Part shown: in pieces, positions 16,560-23,895 of the stretch
How positions within the stretch are numbered: position 1 is the first letter of the stretch
Layout: each line of letters opens with the position of its first letter
Origin: an uncultured Collinsella sp.
GTDB lineage: Bacteria > Actinomycetota > Coriobacteriia > Coriobacteriales > Coriobacteriaceae
Direction of reading: 5' to 3'
Length of the DNA stretch: 35,814 nucleotides
Assembly: GCA_900549655.1 (NCBI GenBank)
Contig: UROZ01000009.1
Coordinates: 1-35,814 of the forward strand
Made by a program: the position numbers and the translations under genes
The notes under the pieces: generated by a model
Told to the model about the DNA's origin: nothing
Database searches by the model: none
What the model saw: only the letters and a program-made list of their open reading frames with translations

Positions 16560-18284
16560 CTACGAGCGCAGTGTAATTTTATCGCGCAGCGACTTAAGGT
16601 CTTCGGTGACGGTGCGGTCTTCCTGGATCATCTTCTGGACCTTTTTGTAGCTCGTGCTGACGGTCGAGTGGTTGCGGTTGCCAAATTCGGCGCCCACCGC
16701 CGTGGTCGTCATCTCGCACATCTCGATGGCCAGGTAGATAGCGATATGGCGTGCTTTGGCGATATTGGCGTTGCGACGCGGGCCGATGAGCTCCTCGTGC
16801 GTCACGCCGTACTGCTCTTCGATGACGGACTGAACCGTCTGGACGTTGATCTTTTTGGCCGATGTGTCGAAGTACTGGCTGGCGATGGCGTCGATATCGT
16901 CAAAGGTGAGCTCCCCGCCCTCGCGCTCACGGTCGCCCGCCTCGCCGGCGCAGCGCTCGCAAAAGCTCTCGAGTTCGCGGATGTTGGTGCCCGAGACCTC
17001 GGCCATGTGTTTAAAGTGCTCGTCGGTCAGGTGTCCGCCGTCGCCCCCATAGGCCGCCAGCAGTGAGTCGTCGCCTGCCTCGGGAGCGGCGACGATGGTG
17101 TTCTCGTAATAGCGCTGCAAGATCTTGTATTTCATCTCGTAGCTGGGCTCTGCGACCAGGCAGAGCATACCGGCGTTAAAGCGGCTGGTCAGGCGTTCGT
17201 CCATGCTCAGGTCCTTGGGGGCGCGGTCTGCCGCGATGACGACCTTCTTGTTGTTGCGGATGAACTCGTCCATGAGCTGGAAAAAGTAGTCCACGCTCGC
17301 GCGCTTGCCGATGATGTTTTGGATGTCATCGATGATGAGCACGTCCACGCCGTGGTACGCCTGCATGATGGGGGCGTTGCTCTTCTTTTGGCGGTCGAAC
17401 TCGGTCATCAGGTCGTCCAGATATGCCTGGGAGTTGGCATACTTGACCTTGATCTCGGGCGACTTCTCGGCGAGCTCGTTTTTGATGGCAAGCAGCAGGT
17501 GCGTCTTGCCCAGGCCCGATTTGCCGTAGATAAACAGTGATGTGCATGTGCCGCGCTCGTCCGCGAGGGCGGCAAACTTGAGTGCCGAGCGATAGGCATG
17601 GCTGTTCTCGGGGCCGTAGACAAAGTTCTCAAAGGTAAATTTTGAGTTCGCGGCGAGCGGGGCTCCATCCGTATTCTGCTCGGCCGGCACGGTCGGTGCT
17701 GGCATGGGTGAAGCGGGGGTCGCAGCTTGCGTGGATTTAGTCGGCGCTCCGCCCTTCATCTGGTTCATCATGCGACGAAAATCGTCGGCCGAGAGCGTGT
17801 TCTTGATTGCAATGCCCGAATCAGCGCCCGCCGCTGCGTCGTGAGCGATGGGCATGTGCGTGACGGGTGCGTTCGTTGACGTCGCCGCCGCGGCCGGCAA
17901 CGGTGCCATGGTTTCACGGGAAACATCGCTGCGCTGGTGCTCGATTGTCGGCACGTCGCCTGCGGAGGCCGGCGCCGCCGGGGAAGCAGCGGGAGCCGTG
18001 GTCGGCGCCGTCGCGGCAGCGGATTCCGTCGCGGCGCCTTGCGGTGCCACGATGTCGAGTGCAATCGGTGCAAAGGCGATTTCTTCCAGATAGGCCTCAA
18101 TAGTCGGCTGATGCTTTTTGAGCTGCGCGATGGCAAAGCGCGAGGGGGCCTCGATCGTGAGCGTATCTTCGGTCAGGCTTATGGCGCGCGATTGCCCCAG
18201 CATGTTGATGAGGCGTGCATCTTGGCCGTCGCGCTGGCAAAAGGCGATGGCATCCCCCAGGATGATGCTTGCTTCCTCGTCCAC
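16560..18284 (-). CDS. dnaA: Chromosomal replication initiator DnaA
   Basis: AAA+ initiator that binds DnaA boxes and melts oriC. Domain I covers residues 1-80. Domain II (about 80-215) is unusually long, Ala/Pro/Thr-rich and probably disordered. Domain III starts near FTFENFVYG, with Walker A GKSGLGKT at 254-261, Walker B VLIIDDIQ and sensor region RLTSRF. Domain IV ends GNRNHSTVSTSYKKV (536-542 NRNHSTV) where E. coli has RDHTTV. GTG at 18284 follows GGGAGAG, 15 bases after the stop of the GHKL gene, so both are likely one operon. The 574-residue length exceeds E. coli DnaA because of domain II. DnaA boxes upstream of the operon suggest autoregulation. Confidence 0.98.
   Translation of the reverse strand: MDEEASIILGDAIAFCQRDGQDARLINMLGQSRAISLTEDTLTIEAPSRFAIAQLKKHQPTIEAYLEEIAFAPIALDIVAPQGAATESAAATAPTTAPAASPAAPASAGDVPTIEHQRSDVSRETMAPLPAAAATSTNAPVTHMPIAHDAAAGADSGIAIKNTLSADDFRRMMNQMKGGAPTKSTQAATPASPMPAPTVPAEQNTDGAPLAANSKFTFENFVYGPENSHAYRSALKFAALADERGTCTSLFIYGKSGLGKTHLLLAIKNELAEKSPEIKVKYANSQAYLDDLMTEFDRQKKSNAPIMQAYHGVDVLIIDDIQNIIGKRASVDYFFQLMDEFIRNNKKVVIAADRAPKDLSMDERLTSRFNAGMLCLVAEPSYEMKYKILQRYYENTIVAAPEAGDDSLLAAYGGDGGHLTDEHFKHMAEVSGTNIRELESFCERCAGEAGDREREGGELTFDDIDAIASQYFDTSAKKINVQTVQSVIEEQYGVTHEELIGPRRNANIAKARHIAIYLAIEMCEMTTTAVGAEFGNRNHSTVSTSYKKVQKMIQEDRTVTEDLKSLRDKITLRS
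17910..17925. other. parS-like sequence inside dnaA (14 of 16 matches)
   Basis: GGTTTCACGGGAAACA differs from the parS sites at 22962-23055 at two positions. It encodes the peptide VSRET within DnaA domain II, the usual in-frame translation of a parS core; the change from TCA to TCC in the Ser codon is silent. Confidence 0.5.
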
Positions 18285-18299
18285 TGTCTCTCCCGTTCT

Positions 18300-19652
18300 T
18301 TAGCTCTGAGCTCGCACGCGAGCGGCGCCGAGTTCGGTCAGATGGTATTTCTGGCCATGCTTGATGACCAAGCCGGCCTGCGCCAAGTCATTGAGCGTGC
18401 GTGACCAAGTGGGGGCCGAGTTTCCAAACGCCCTCGCCAGATCGGTTGCACCGCACGCTTGATTTTGCGCCAGATAGCCCAGCGCGGCGTTGCCGCGGTC
18501 GCTTACGAACACGTCCGGTTGTGGCTGCGCATACTGATTTGCTGCATTAGGATACATCATTTGAGCTGCTGGTTGTTGAGAACTCTGCATCGGTGGCATT
18601 TGCTGTTGAAAACTTTGAGGCCACTGTTGGTAAGGCTGCGGAGGCATCTGCTGGGCCCAAGGGCTGTACTGCTGCTGCGGCATCTGCTGGTACGGCTGCT
18701 GATATCCCTGCTGGTACTGCTGCGGGAACTGCTGGCCATACCCCAGTGGCGGCATCTGCTGATATGGATATCCCTGTTGGTACGGCTGATAGCCCATTTG
18801 CTGGCCACCCGGTGCCCCCGTCGCCTGCTGCATTGCTGCTGCATCCTGATCCGCCAGCGGCACGGTCTCTGGCATGTTTGGCGGCATCGACATCGATGTC
18901 GCCTGGGGCTCTTGTGTAGGAAGCATTCCGGGATGCTGCATCTGCCCCACGGGGGGCTGCATCTGCTGCGTTGCCATGGGCTGCTGCGCAAAAGCTCCCG
19001 GCGGGGGATATGTGGGCTGCTCCGTCTCGGGCCGCACGGCAGCACCGCGTCCGCCGGCGCGCTCGATTTCCTGCACGCGTTTAGGGTCCAGGCTTACCGT
19101 AACCACGGTGCCGTTGCCCATGTTGTCCTCGATGGATACGGCACCGCCGGCGTTTTCCAAATACTCCTGCACCATGGGAAACCCCGCTCCGGTTCCACGG
19201 ATATAGCGCTTCATCTTGCTGTTTGCGCTGGTAACGCCAAAGTCGAAAGCACGTTCCTTGTCGTCGATGCCGGGTCCTTGGTCAGCAAAGCGGATGGTGT
19301 CTCCGCCGTCCAGAATCGAGATGATGGGCTCGGCAAAGTGTGCGTGGATAAAGTTTTCGACAATCTCGCGGATGACCATGAGCGAGATATGGCCACCTTG
19401 TTCTTTCATGCACTGGTAGACGGTGTTGGTCGTCTCTTCCAAATACGTGCGGACATCTTGCGGATCAATGACGATCACCCGCGGTGTCGACAGCATGTCG
19501 TCATAGACGGCGATGCGCGCGGCGTACATGGCTTTTGGCGCCTGCGTGGTCGTCTGCTCGCCTTCCGCACGCTCTTCGCGCACGCCGGTGATGTGCTCGT
19601 TGTCGGGTGCCGGGTCTCCGGAATCGACCATGGTGTAAAAGTCGTCAGACAT
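18300..19652 (-). CDS. GHKL-type ATPase with Gln/Pro/Tyr-rich linker and C-terminal winged helix, first gene of the dnaA operon
   Basis: Residues ~45-190 form a GHKL ATP-binding domain like that of SpoIIAB/RsbW anti-sigma kinases or histidine kinases: N-box REIVENFIHAHF (Asn100), G1 box ADQGPGID (Asp124) and G2 box GTGAGFPMVQEYLENAGG. No histidine-kinase dimerisation/H-box segment is apparent. Residues ~210-380 are low-complexity, rich in Gln, Pro, Met and Tyr with repeated YQQ units. Residues ~386-450 look like a winged helix (GNAALGYLAQNQACGATDLARAFG, then TWSRTLNDLAQAGLVIKHGQKYHLTE). The gene lies between the origin-like DnaA-box cluster and dnaA, 15 bases upstream of it. ATG at 19652 has only a weak ribosome binding site. 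Function unknown; a link to initiation control is inference from location. Confidence 0.85.
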   Translation of the reverse strand: MSDDFYTMVDSGDPAPDNEHITGVREERAEGEQTTTQAPKAMYAARIAVYDDMLSTPRVIVIDPQDVRTYLEETTNTVYQCMKEQGGHISLMVIREIVENFIHAHFAEPIISILDGGDTIRFADQGPGIDDKERAFDFGVTSANSKMKRYIRGTGAGFPMVQEYLENAGGAVSIEDNMGNGTVVTVSLDPKRVQEIERAGGRGAAVRPETEQPTYPPPGAFAQQPMATQQMQPPVGQMQHPGMLPTQEPQATSMSMPPNMPETVPLADQDAAAMQQATGAPGGQQMGYQPYQQGYPYQQMPPLGYGQQFPQQYQQGYQQPYQQMPQQQYSPWAQQMPPQPYQQWPQSFQQQMPPMQSSQQPAAQMMYPNAANQYAQPQPDVFVSDRGNAALGYLAQNQACGATDLARAFGNSAPTWSRTLNDLAQAGLVIKHGQKYHLTELGAARVRAQS

Positions 19653-19668
19653 GCCGCTCGCAATCTTT

Positions 19669-19830
19669 CAAAAGGTTTCGAACAAATAGTAGCTCACCGT
19701 GCAATGTTTCTCATCTTTCGACAACTTTCCAAAACCTGTTGAAAACTTTGGAAAACGGACGAAAAGTTCTCAACATTGCCAACATGACCTGTTGAAAACT
19801 CGATGAAATATCGTGAAAAGTTGCCATGCA
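19669..19830. other. Cluster of non-canonical DnaA boxes upstream of the dnaA operon, second half of the putative oriC
   Basis: Within about 85 bases lie CTTTCGACA (19715-19723), TGTTGAAAA (19737-19745), TTCTCAACA (19767-19775) and TGTTGAAAA (19790-19798). These share the core TTTTCAACA in either orientation. The same core occurs at 16536-16544 beyond dnaA. The stretch from 19653 to the rpmH promoter contains no gene. The position next to rpmH matches the origin of many bacteria. The boxes probably also regulate the GHKL-dnaA operon. Confidence 0.65.
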
Positions 19831-19895
19831 CCGCTAAATCGAGCTTGGCTTATGGGGGAACCGTGTGAACTGCGCAACCTTTTACCTTTGATTTC

Positions 19896-19925
19896 TTGAC
19901 ATTTGAACATTGATTTCCCTACAAT
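19896..19925 (+). promoter_or_regulatory. Promoter of the rpmH-rnpA-yidD-yidC-khpB operon
   Basis: TTGACA (19896-19901), 18-base spacer, TACAAT (19920-19925), five or six of six consensus bases in each box. The leader to rpmH is about 65 bases. Confidence 0.8.
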
Positions 19926-19997
19926 CTTCAAGCTCACGTGTCTATATCTGCGTCCGCGTCCCCGCGGACACTCGAAATGCAGCAGGAGGAACTTAAG

Positions 19998-20132
19998 ATG
20001 AAGCGTACGTATCAGCCTAATAAGCGTAAGCGTGCCAAGACCCATGGCTTCCGTGCCCGTATGGCCACTAAGGGTGGTCGTGCCGTGCTCGCCCGTCGTC
20101 GCGCCAAGGGCCGCAAGCGTCTCACTGTCTAG
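19998..20132 (+). CDS. rpmH: 50S ribosomal protein L34
   Basis: 44 residues, the standard length, starting MKRTYQPNKRKRAKTHGFRA and ending RRRAKGRKRLTV, diagnostic for L34. It is extremely basic and binds 23S rRNA. ATG at 19998 has AGGAGG upstream; a longer frame beginning at 19938 reads through the leader and is rejected. First gene of the operon, with rnpA 20 bases downstream. Confidence 0.97.
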   Translation: MKRTYQPNKRKRAKTHGFRARMATKGGRAVLARRRAKGRKRLTV

Positions 20133-20152
20133 CAGCGATACACACATCTCGC

Positions 20153-20491
20153 ATGAAGACTATTAAGTCTCGGCAAGATTTCGAGCATGTGTTCAGTCAG
20201 GGGCGTCGTTTCAATCACCCTCTGATTCGAATGACCATATGTGAATCGGTTGGCGAAGGCGACTCCGGAAGGGTCGCCTTCGTTGGTGCTAAGCGACTCG
20301 GTTGTGCCGTCGTGCGCAACCGATCCAAGCGTGTGATGCGCGAGGCCGCCCGCAGCTGCGGATTTCCCGTTGCGGGTTATGACATCATCTTGTTCGCAAC
20401 TCCCAAGACGAGGGTTTCCTCGCCGCAGGAGATGGACAAGGCGTTGCGTTCGCTTATGAAGCGCGCCGGCGTTGCCGGGGAGGAGCGATGA
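20153..20491 (+). CDS. rnpA: Ribonuclease P protein component
   Basis: Basic protein cofactor of the RNase P ribozyme that trims tRNA 5' ends. 112 residues, normal. The RNR-type motif VRNRSKRVMREA is the family hallmark, and the N-terminus MKTIKSRQDFEHVFSQGRRF is typical. No strong ribosome binding site precedes the ATG. It overlaps yidD by four bases (ATGA). Confidence 0.97.
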   Translation: MKTIKSRQDFEHVFSQGRRFNHPLIRMTICESVGEGDSGRVAFVGAKRLGCAVVRNRSKRVMREAARSCGFPVAGYDIILFATPKTRVSSPQEMDKALRSLMKRAGVAGEER

Positions 20492-20712
20492 GCAATCACG
20501 TTTTGCGACGTGTTGCCATCGCTCCTATTCGCATATATCAACAGGTTATTTCGCCCTTATTGCCTGACGCCTGCATTTATTACCCAACGTGCTCGCAATA
20601 CGCCGTCCAGGCGATTGAGAAGCACGGTGTTTTGAGAGGCTGCTGGCTTGCCGTGAGGCGCATCGCTCGCTGCAATCCCCTGCACGTCGGCGGTTATGAC
20701 CCTGTGCCCTAG
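20488..20712 (+). CDS. yidD: Membrane protein insertion efficiency factor YidD
   Basis: 74 residues with the family signature RIYQQVISPLLPDACIYYPTCSQYA and RIARCNPLHVGGYDPVP. It has conserved cysteines and an N-terminal amphipathic helix that places it at the inner face of the membrane, where it assists YidC. The start overlaps the rnpA stop (ATGA) and yidC follows 29 bases later. Confidence 0.96.
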   Translation: MSNHVLRRVAIAPIRIYQQVISPLLPDACIYYPTCSQYAVQAIEKHGVLRGCWLAVRRIARCNPLHVGGYDPVP

Positions 20713-20741
20713 CGGGCACTCGCTATCGGAGGAAAACTTAC

Positions 20742-21512
20742 ATGTGGGATTGGATCGTTAACATCCTTTTCGAGCTGCTCAAGCTCATCCAGACCTTTGC
20801 GGTCGACTGGGGCCTGTCCATCATCATCCTGGTGGTCATCATCCGTCTGCTGCTGACGCCGCTCATGCTCAAGTCGACCAAGTCGACGGCTCGCATGCAG
20901 GTGCTGCAGCCCAAGATGCTCGAGATCCAGGAGCGCTATGCCGACGATCCCCAGCGTCAGGCCGAGGAGATGCAGAAGTTCTACAGCGAGAACAAGTTCA
21001 ACCCCATGGCTGGCTGTCTGCCGCTGCTGATTCAGATGCCTATCCTGTTCGCCCTGTTTACATTGCTGCGCAACCTGCCGCAGTACTTTAACGACGGCAC
21101 GTTCTCGTTCTTCAACATCCTGCCCGACCTGACCACCACGCCGAGCGCTTCCTTTGCCGATGGCTTTATGGTTGCACTGCCTGCGCTGGTTTGCCTGATC
21201 CTGTTCGCCGTCCTGACCCTGATTCCGCAGCTCTATATGTCGCGCAACCAGACCGGCCAGCAGGCTCAGAGCATGCGTATGATGGCCGTTGTCATGACGG
21301 TCATGATGCTTTGGATGGGCTGGAGCCTTCCCGTTGGTGTTCTGCTGTACTACGACGTCTCGTCTGCTTGGCAGGTTATCCAGCAGATTTTTGTGACGCA
21401 GAAGGTCATCGACAAGGCGAAGGCCGATGAGGAGGAGCGTCTTAAGAACGCTCCGCTGCAGGTTGAGGTCACTCGTCGAGAGAAGAAGCCGCGCCCGCAC
21501 AAGAAGAAGTAA
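20742..21512 (+). CDS. yidC: Membrane protein insertase YidC/Oxa1 family
   Basis: 256-residue Gram-positive-type insertase lacking the large periplasmic domain of E. coli YidC. The first conserved helix contains the hydrophilic-groove Arg in VIIRLLLTPLMLKS. The coiled hairpin PKMLEIQERYADDPQRQAEEMQKFY is followed by NPMAGCLPLLIQMPILFALF and three further hydrophobic segments. The tail is Lys/Arg-rich (RREKKPRPHKKK), which helps ribosome contact. ATG has GGAGG upstream. It inserts small and Sec-dependent membrane proteins. No lipobox is visible at the N-terminus (MWDWIVNILFELL). Confidence 0.97.
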   Translation: MWDWIVNILFELLKLIQTFAVDWGLSIIILVVIIRLLLTPLMLKSTKSTARMQVLQPKMLEIQERYADDPQRQAEEMQKFYSENKFNPMAGCLPLLIQMPILFALFTLLRNLPQYFNDGTFSFFNILPDLTTTPSASFADGFMVALPALVCLILFAVLTLIPQLYMSRNQTGQQAQSMRMMAVVMTVMMLWMGWSLPVGVLLYYDVSSAWQVIQQIFVTQKVIDKAKADEEERLKNAPLQVEVTRREKKPRPHKKK

Positions 21513-21529
21513 CGGGATATCAATCTTAT

Positions 21530-21541
21530 TTAGGTACCTAA
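21530..21541. repeat. 12-bp palindrome TTAGGTACCTAA, copy 1
   Basis: A perfect palindrome, followed by C, lying 15 bases upstream of the khpB start and just before its ribosome binding site. An identical copy lies at 25034-25045. Role unknown. Confidence 0.55.
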
Positions 21542-21556
21542 CTTTTGGAGTACGTT

Positions 21557-22126
21557 ATGTCTGAAGAGATCATCGAGGATATGCTTGAGGAGGTTGCCCC
21601 GCAGGTCGCGGGCGATTATCCCGAGATTGCACAGCGCTACAAGGCTGGTGAAGAGCTGACCGATGAGGAGCTCGACACCATTGCCGATGTTGCGATTTCC
21701 ATCCTGCGTTCCATCCTTTCGCACTTCGATGCCGCCAACTCTCCTATCGATGAGTATGAGGGCGACGAGGGTGAGCTGATTTTGGATGTAACGGCTCCCG
21801 ACCTTGCTGTTCTCATTGGCCGTCATGGTCGCACCCTTGATGCCCTTCAGGTTATGTTCTCTTTGCTGGTGAGCCGCAAACTTGGCTTTAGGTATCCGGT
21901 TGTGGTGGACGTAGAGGGATACAAGAGTCGCCGTCAGGACAAGGTTGCTTCCATGGCCCAGTCTGCTGCCGAGCGTGCCATCCGCACTCATAAGAGTGTT
22001 TCGCTTCCGCCCATGAATGCCTACGAGCGTCGACTGGTTCACATTGCACTTCGTGGCAATGATGCCGTCGATACTCATTCTGAGGGTTCTGACCCTGATC
22101 GCCATGTGGTGATTGTTGCTCGATAA
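21557..22126 (+). CDS. khpB: KhpB/Jag RNA-binding protein (KH and R3H domains)
   Basis: RNA-binding protein found next to yidC in many Gram-positive bacteria; in streptococci it partners KhpA and affects cell division. ATG at 21557 is chosen because GGAG lies seven bases upstream; a TTG at 21545 is in frame but would overlap that site. The 189 residues comprise an acidic N-terminal segment (residues 1-65), a KH domain with GxxG loop IGRHGRTLD, and a C-terminal R3H domain NAYERRLVHIALRG. The classical Jag_N domain is absent, giving a short form. Followed by a strong terminator, so it ends the rpmH operon. Confidence 0.94.
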   Translation: MSEEIIEDMLEEVAPQVAGDYPEIAQRYKAGEELTDEELDTIADVAISILRSILSHFDAANSPIDEYEGDEGELILDVTAPDLAVLIGRHGRTLDALQVMFSLLVSRKLGFRYPVVVDVEGYKSRRQDKVASMAQSAAERAIRTHKSVSLPPMNAYERRLVHIALRGNDAVDTHSEGSDPDRHVVIVAR

Positions 22127-22146
22127 TCTTCTCGAGCTTATGCTAA

Positions 22147-22176
22147 GGGGACGTGGTTTCCACGTCCCCTTTTTTT
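22147..22176 (+). terminator. Rho-independent terminator of the rpmH-khpB operon
   Basis: Perfect 10-bp stem GGGGACGTGG / CCACGTCCCC (22147-22156, 22160-22169), TTT loop, then seven T, 20 bases after the khpB stop. Confidence 0.95.
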
Positions 22177-22222
22177 GTCAAAAGTTCTCGATACACTGAT
22201 TTTTGTCAGAAAGGAGCTTTCG

Positions 22223-22960
22223 TTGTTAGTACTTACTGATCAGCAGGCTGACGAGATGTTGAGTCGTCTAACTTCCTATTGCAAAGAGTATTCCTTGAGC
22301 GTAACTGATGTTGAGCTGAGGAAATGTATTCAGCATTTGGATTTGGTTCTAGAAACAAATAAAACAACCAATCTCACCCGTATTCTTAACGTAGAAGATG
22401 CTGCAGTACTTCATATCCTCGACTCACTTGTTTTGCTCCCCTATATCAACAAGGCTCCTGAGGGAGCTTTGCTCGATATGGGAACAGGTGCGGGCTTCCC
22501 TGGTATTCCATTAACCATAACCACGCATCGTAAAGCTACTTATATTGACTCTGTTTGCAAGAAGGTTGATGCGGTTAATTCCTTTGTCCATGCTCTTGGA
22601 TTGAAACATGCTCATGCGGTTCATGATCGTCTTGAAGAATATGCTCGAAGCCATAAGAAGCAGTTCTCCGTTGTAACCGCCCGCGCACTGGCCCCTCTAC
22701 CGATTCTTGTTGAGTATGCGGCTCCGTACCTGAAGGATGGAGGGCTATTTGTTATCACCAAGGGCAATCCTTCGGATGAGGAGCTTGCTTCCGGTATGTC
22801 AGCAGCTAAGATTTGCGGCTTCACTTTGCTTCTGAATGACGCAATTGATTTGCCTGAAGGCTTGGGTCACAGGGAGTTCATTGTTCTTAAGAAGAGTCAT
22901 TCAGCATCTGTTTCATTGCCTCGTGCAAATGGCATGGCAAAGAAGAATCCGCTTGCCTAG
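22223..22960 (+). CDS. rsmG: 16S rRNA (guanine527-N7)-methyltransferase RsmG
   Basis: Methylates G527 of 16S rRNA in the decoding region; also called GidB. The SAM-binding motif LLDMGTGAGFPG is at residues ~83-94. TTG at 22223 is selected because AAAGGAG lies six bases upstream; the longer frame from 22175 would begin inside the terminator T tract. The 245 residues are normal. Downstream motifs VTARALAPLPIL and the C-terminal HREFIVLKK are typical of the family. Base composition is visibly more AT-rich than khpB or gyrase genes. The three parS sites follow its stop codon directly, and parA lies after these. Confidence 0.95.
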   Translation: MLVLTDQQADEMLSRLTSYCKEYSLSVTDVELRKCIQHLDLVLETNKTTNLTRILNVEDAAVLHILDSLVLLPYINKAPEGALLDMGTGAGFPGIPLTITTHRKATYIDSVCKKVDAVNSFVHALGLKHAHAVHDRLEEYARSHKKQFSVVTARALAPLPILVEYAAPYLKDGGLFVITKGNPSDEELASGMSAAKICGFTLLLNDAIDLPEGLGHREFIVLKKSHSASVSLPRANGMAKKNPLA

Positions 22961-22961
22961 A

Positions 22962-23055
22962 TGTTTCACGTGAAACATAATAGATACTAACAACTTGCAG
23001 TGTTTCACGTGAAACATGGCGGTTGATATTGAATCGGAATGTTTCACGTGAAACA
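22962..23055. other. Array of three perfect parS centromere sites
   Basis: TGTTTCACGTGAAACA occurs at 22962-22977, 23001-23016 and 23040-23055. All three are identical 16-bp palindromes spaced exactly 39 bases apart start to start. These are the canonical ParB-binding sites used for origin segregation. They lie between rsmG and parA, so ParB binding could also affect parAB transcription. Confidence 0.97.
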
Positions 23056-23094
23056 TCCTCCGTTTGACAGCTTCAATACACACCAGGAGGGACC

Positions 23095-23895
23095 GTGGGA
23101 TTTCGCGACGTTAAGCGTTCTAAGAGCGCAAAAGACACGCGTATCATTGCAATTATCAATCAAAAAGGCGGCGTTGGTAAGTCAACGACGGCTGTAAACC
23201 TTGCGGCGGCACTGGGCGAGCAGGGTCGTAAGACACTGATTGTCGATTTTGATCCGCAGGGAAACAGCACCAGTGGATTCGGAATTGAAAAAGAAGACCT
23301 TGATCACTGCATCTATGATGCATTATTGAATGATGTGCCGGCAGAATCGCTTGTTCTTGATACAAATTGCAAAAAGGTATTCGTAATTCCGGCTACAATT
23401 CAGCTTGCAGGCGCGGAAATTGAGCTCGTAAGCGCAATCGCTCGTGAAACCCGCCTCAAAGATTTGCTTGAGCCGATTCAGGACGAGTTCGATTTTATTT
23501 TCATTGACTGTCCCCCTTCGCTCGGCCTGCTTACTATCAACGCCTTGACCGCGGCAGACAGCGTTTTGATTCCGATCCAGTGCGAGTATTATGCACTCGA
23601 GGGCGTTACGAAGCTGCTTGAGTCAATGAAGATGGTTAAATCACGTCTGAACAAGGGCTTAGACACCTATGGTGTGCTTATGACCATGTATGACTCGCGT
23701 ACTTCTCTATCGAATCAGGTTGTTGAGGAGGTTCAATCGTACTTTGGTGACAAGGCGTTTAAGACGCTGATCCCCCGTACGGTTAAAATCTCCGAAGCAC
23801 CGTCTTTTGGAGAACCGGTAATTACCTATGCACCTCAAAATAAGGGTACAAAAGCGTATATGAACCTTGCAAAAGAGGTGATCAAGCGTGCCTAG
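23095..23895 (+). CDS. parA: Chromosome partitioning ATPase ParA (Soj)
   Basis: Deviant Walker ATPase that dimerises on DNA and drives ParB-parS complexes apart. KGGVGKST is at residues 24-31, with the signature Lys at the start of the motif. Motif A' is DFDPQGNSTSGFG and Walker B-like IDCPPSLGLLT. The short 22-residue N-terminus before the P loop is chromosomal type, without the DNA-binding extension of plasmid ParAs. GTG at 23095 has AGGAGG four bases upstream. It overlaps parB by eight bases. Length is 266 residues. Confidence 0.98.
   Translation: MGFRDVKRSKSAKDTRIIAIINQKGGVGKSTTAVNLAAALGEQGRKTLIVDFDPQGNSTSGFGIEKEDLDHCIYDALLNDVPAESLVLDTNCKKVFVIPATIQLAGAEIELVSAIARETRLKDLLEPIQDEFDFIFIDCPPSLGLLTINALTAADSVLIPIQCEYYALEGVTKLLESMKMVKSRLNKGLDTYGVLMTMYDSRTSLSNQVVEEVQSYFGDKAFKTLIPRTVKISEAPSFGEPVITYAPQNKGTKAYMNLAKEVIKRA

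Noticed and set aside
14351..16576. 741-codon open frame on plus across recF and dnaN
   Set aside because: Antisense to two certain genes and with the same biased composition; no ribosome binding site or family.
18540..19010. Repetitive GCTG-rich tract considered as a DNA repeat array or CRISPR
   Set aside because: Units are irregular and in frame with the Gln/Pro/Tyr-rich linker of the GHKL protein; no constant repeat-spacer pattern. No CRISPR array is seen in the window.
20709..21500. 263-codon open frame on minus opposite yidC
   Set aside because: Covers yidC almost exactly; yidC is unmistakable and in operon order.
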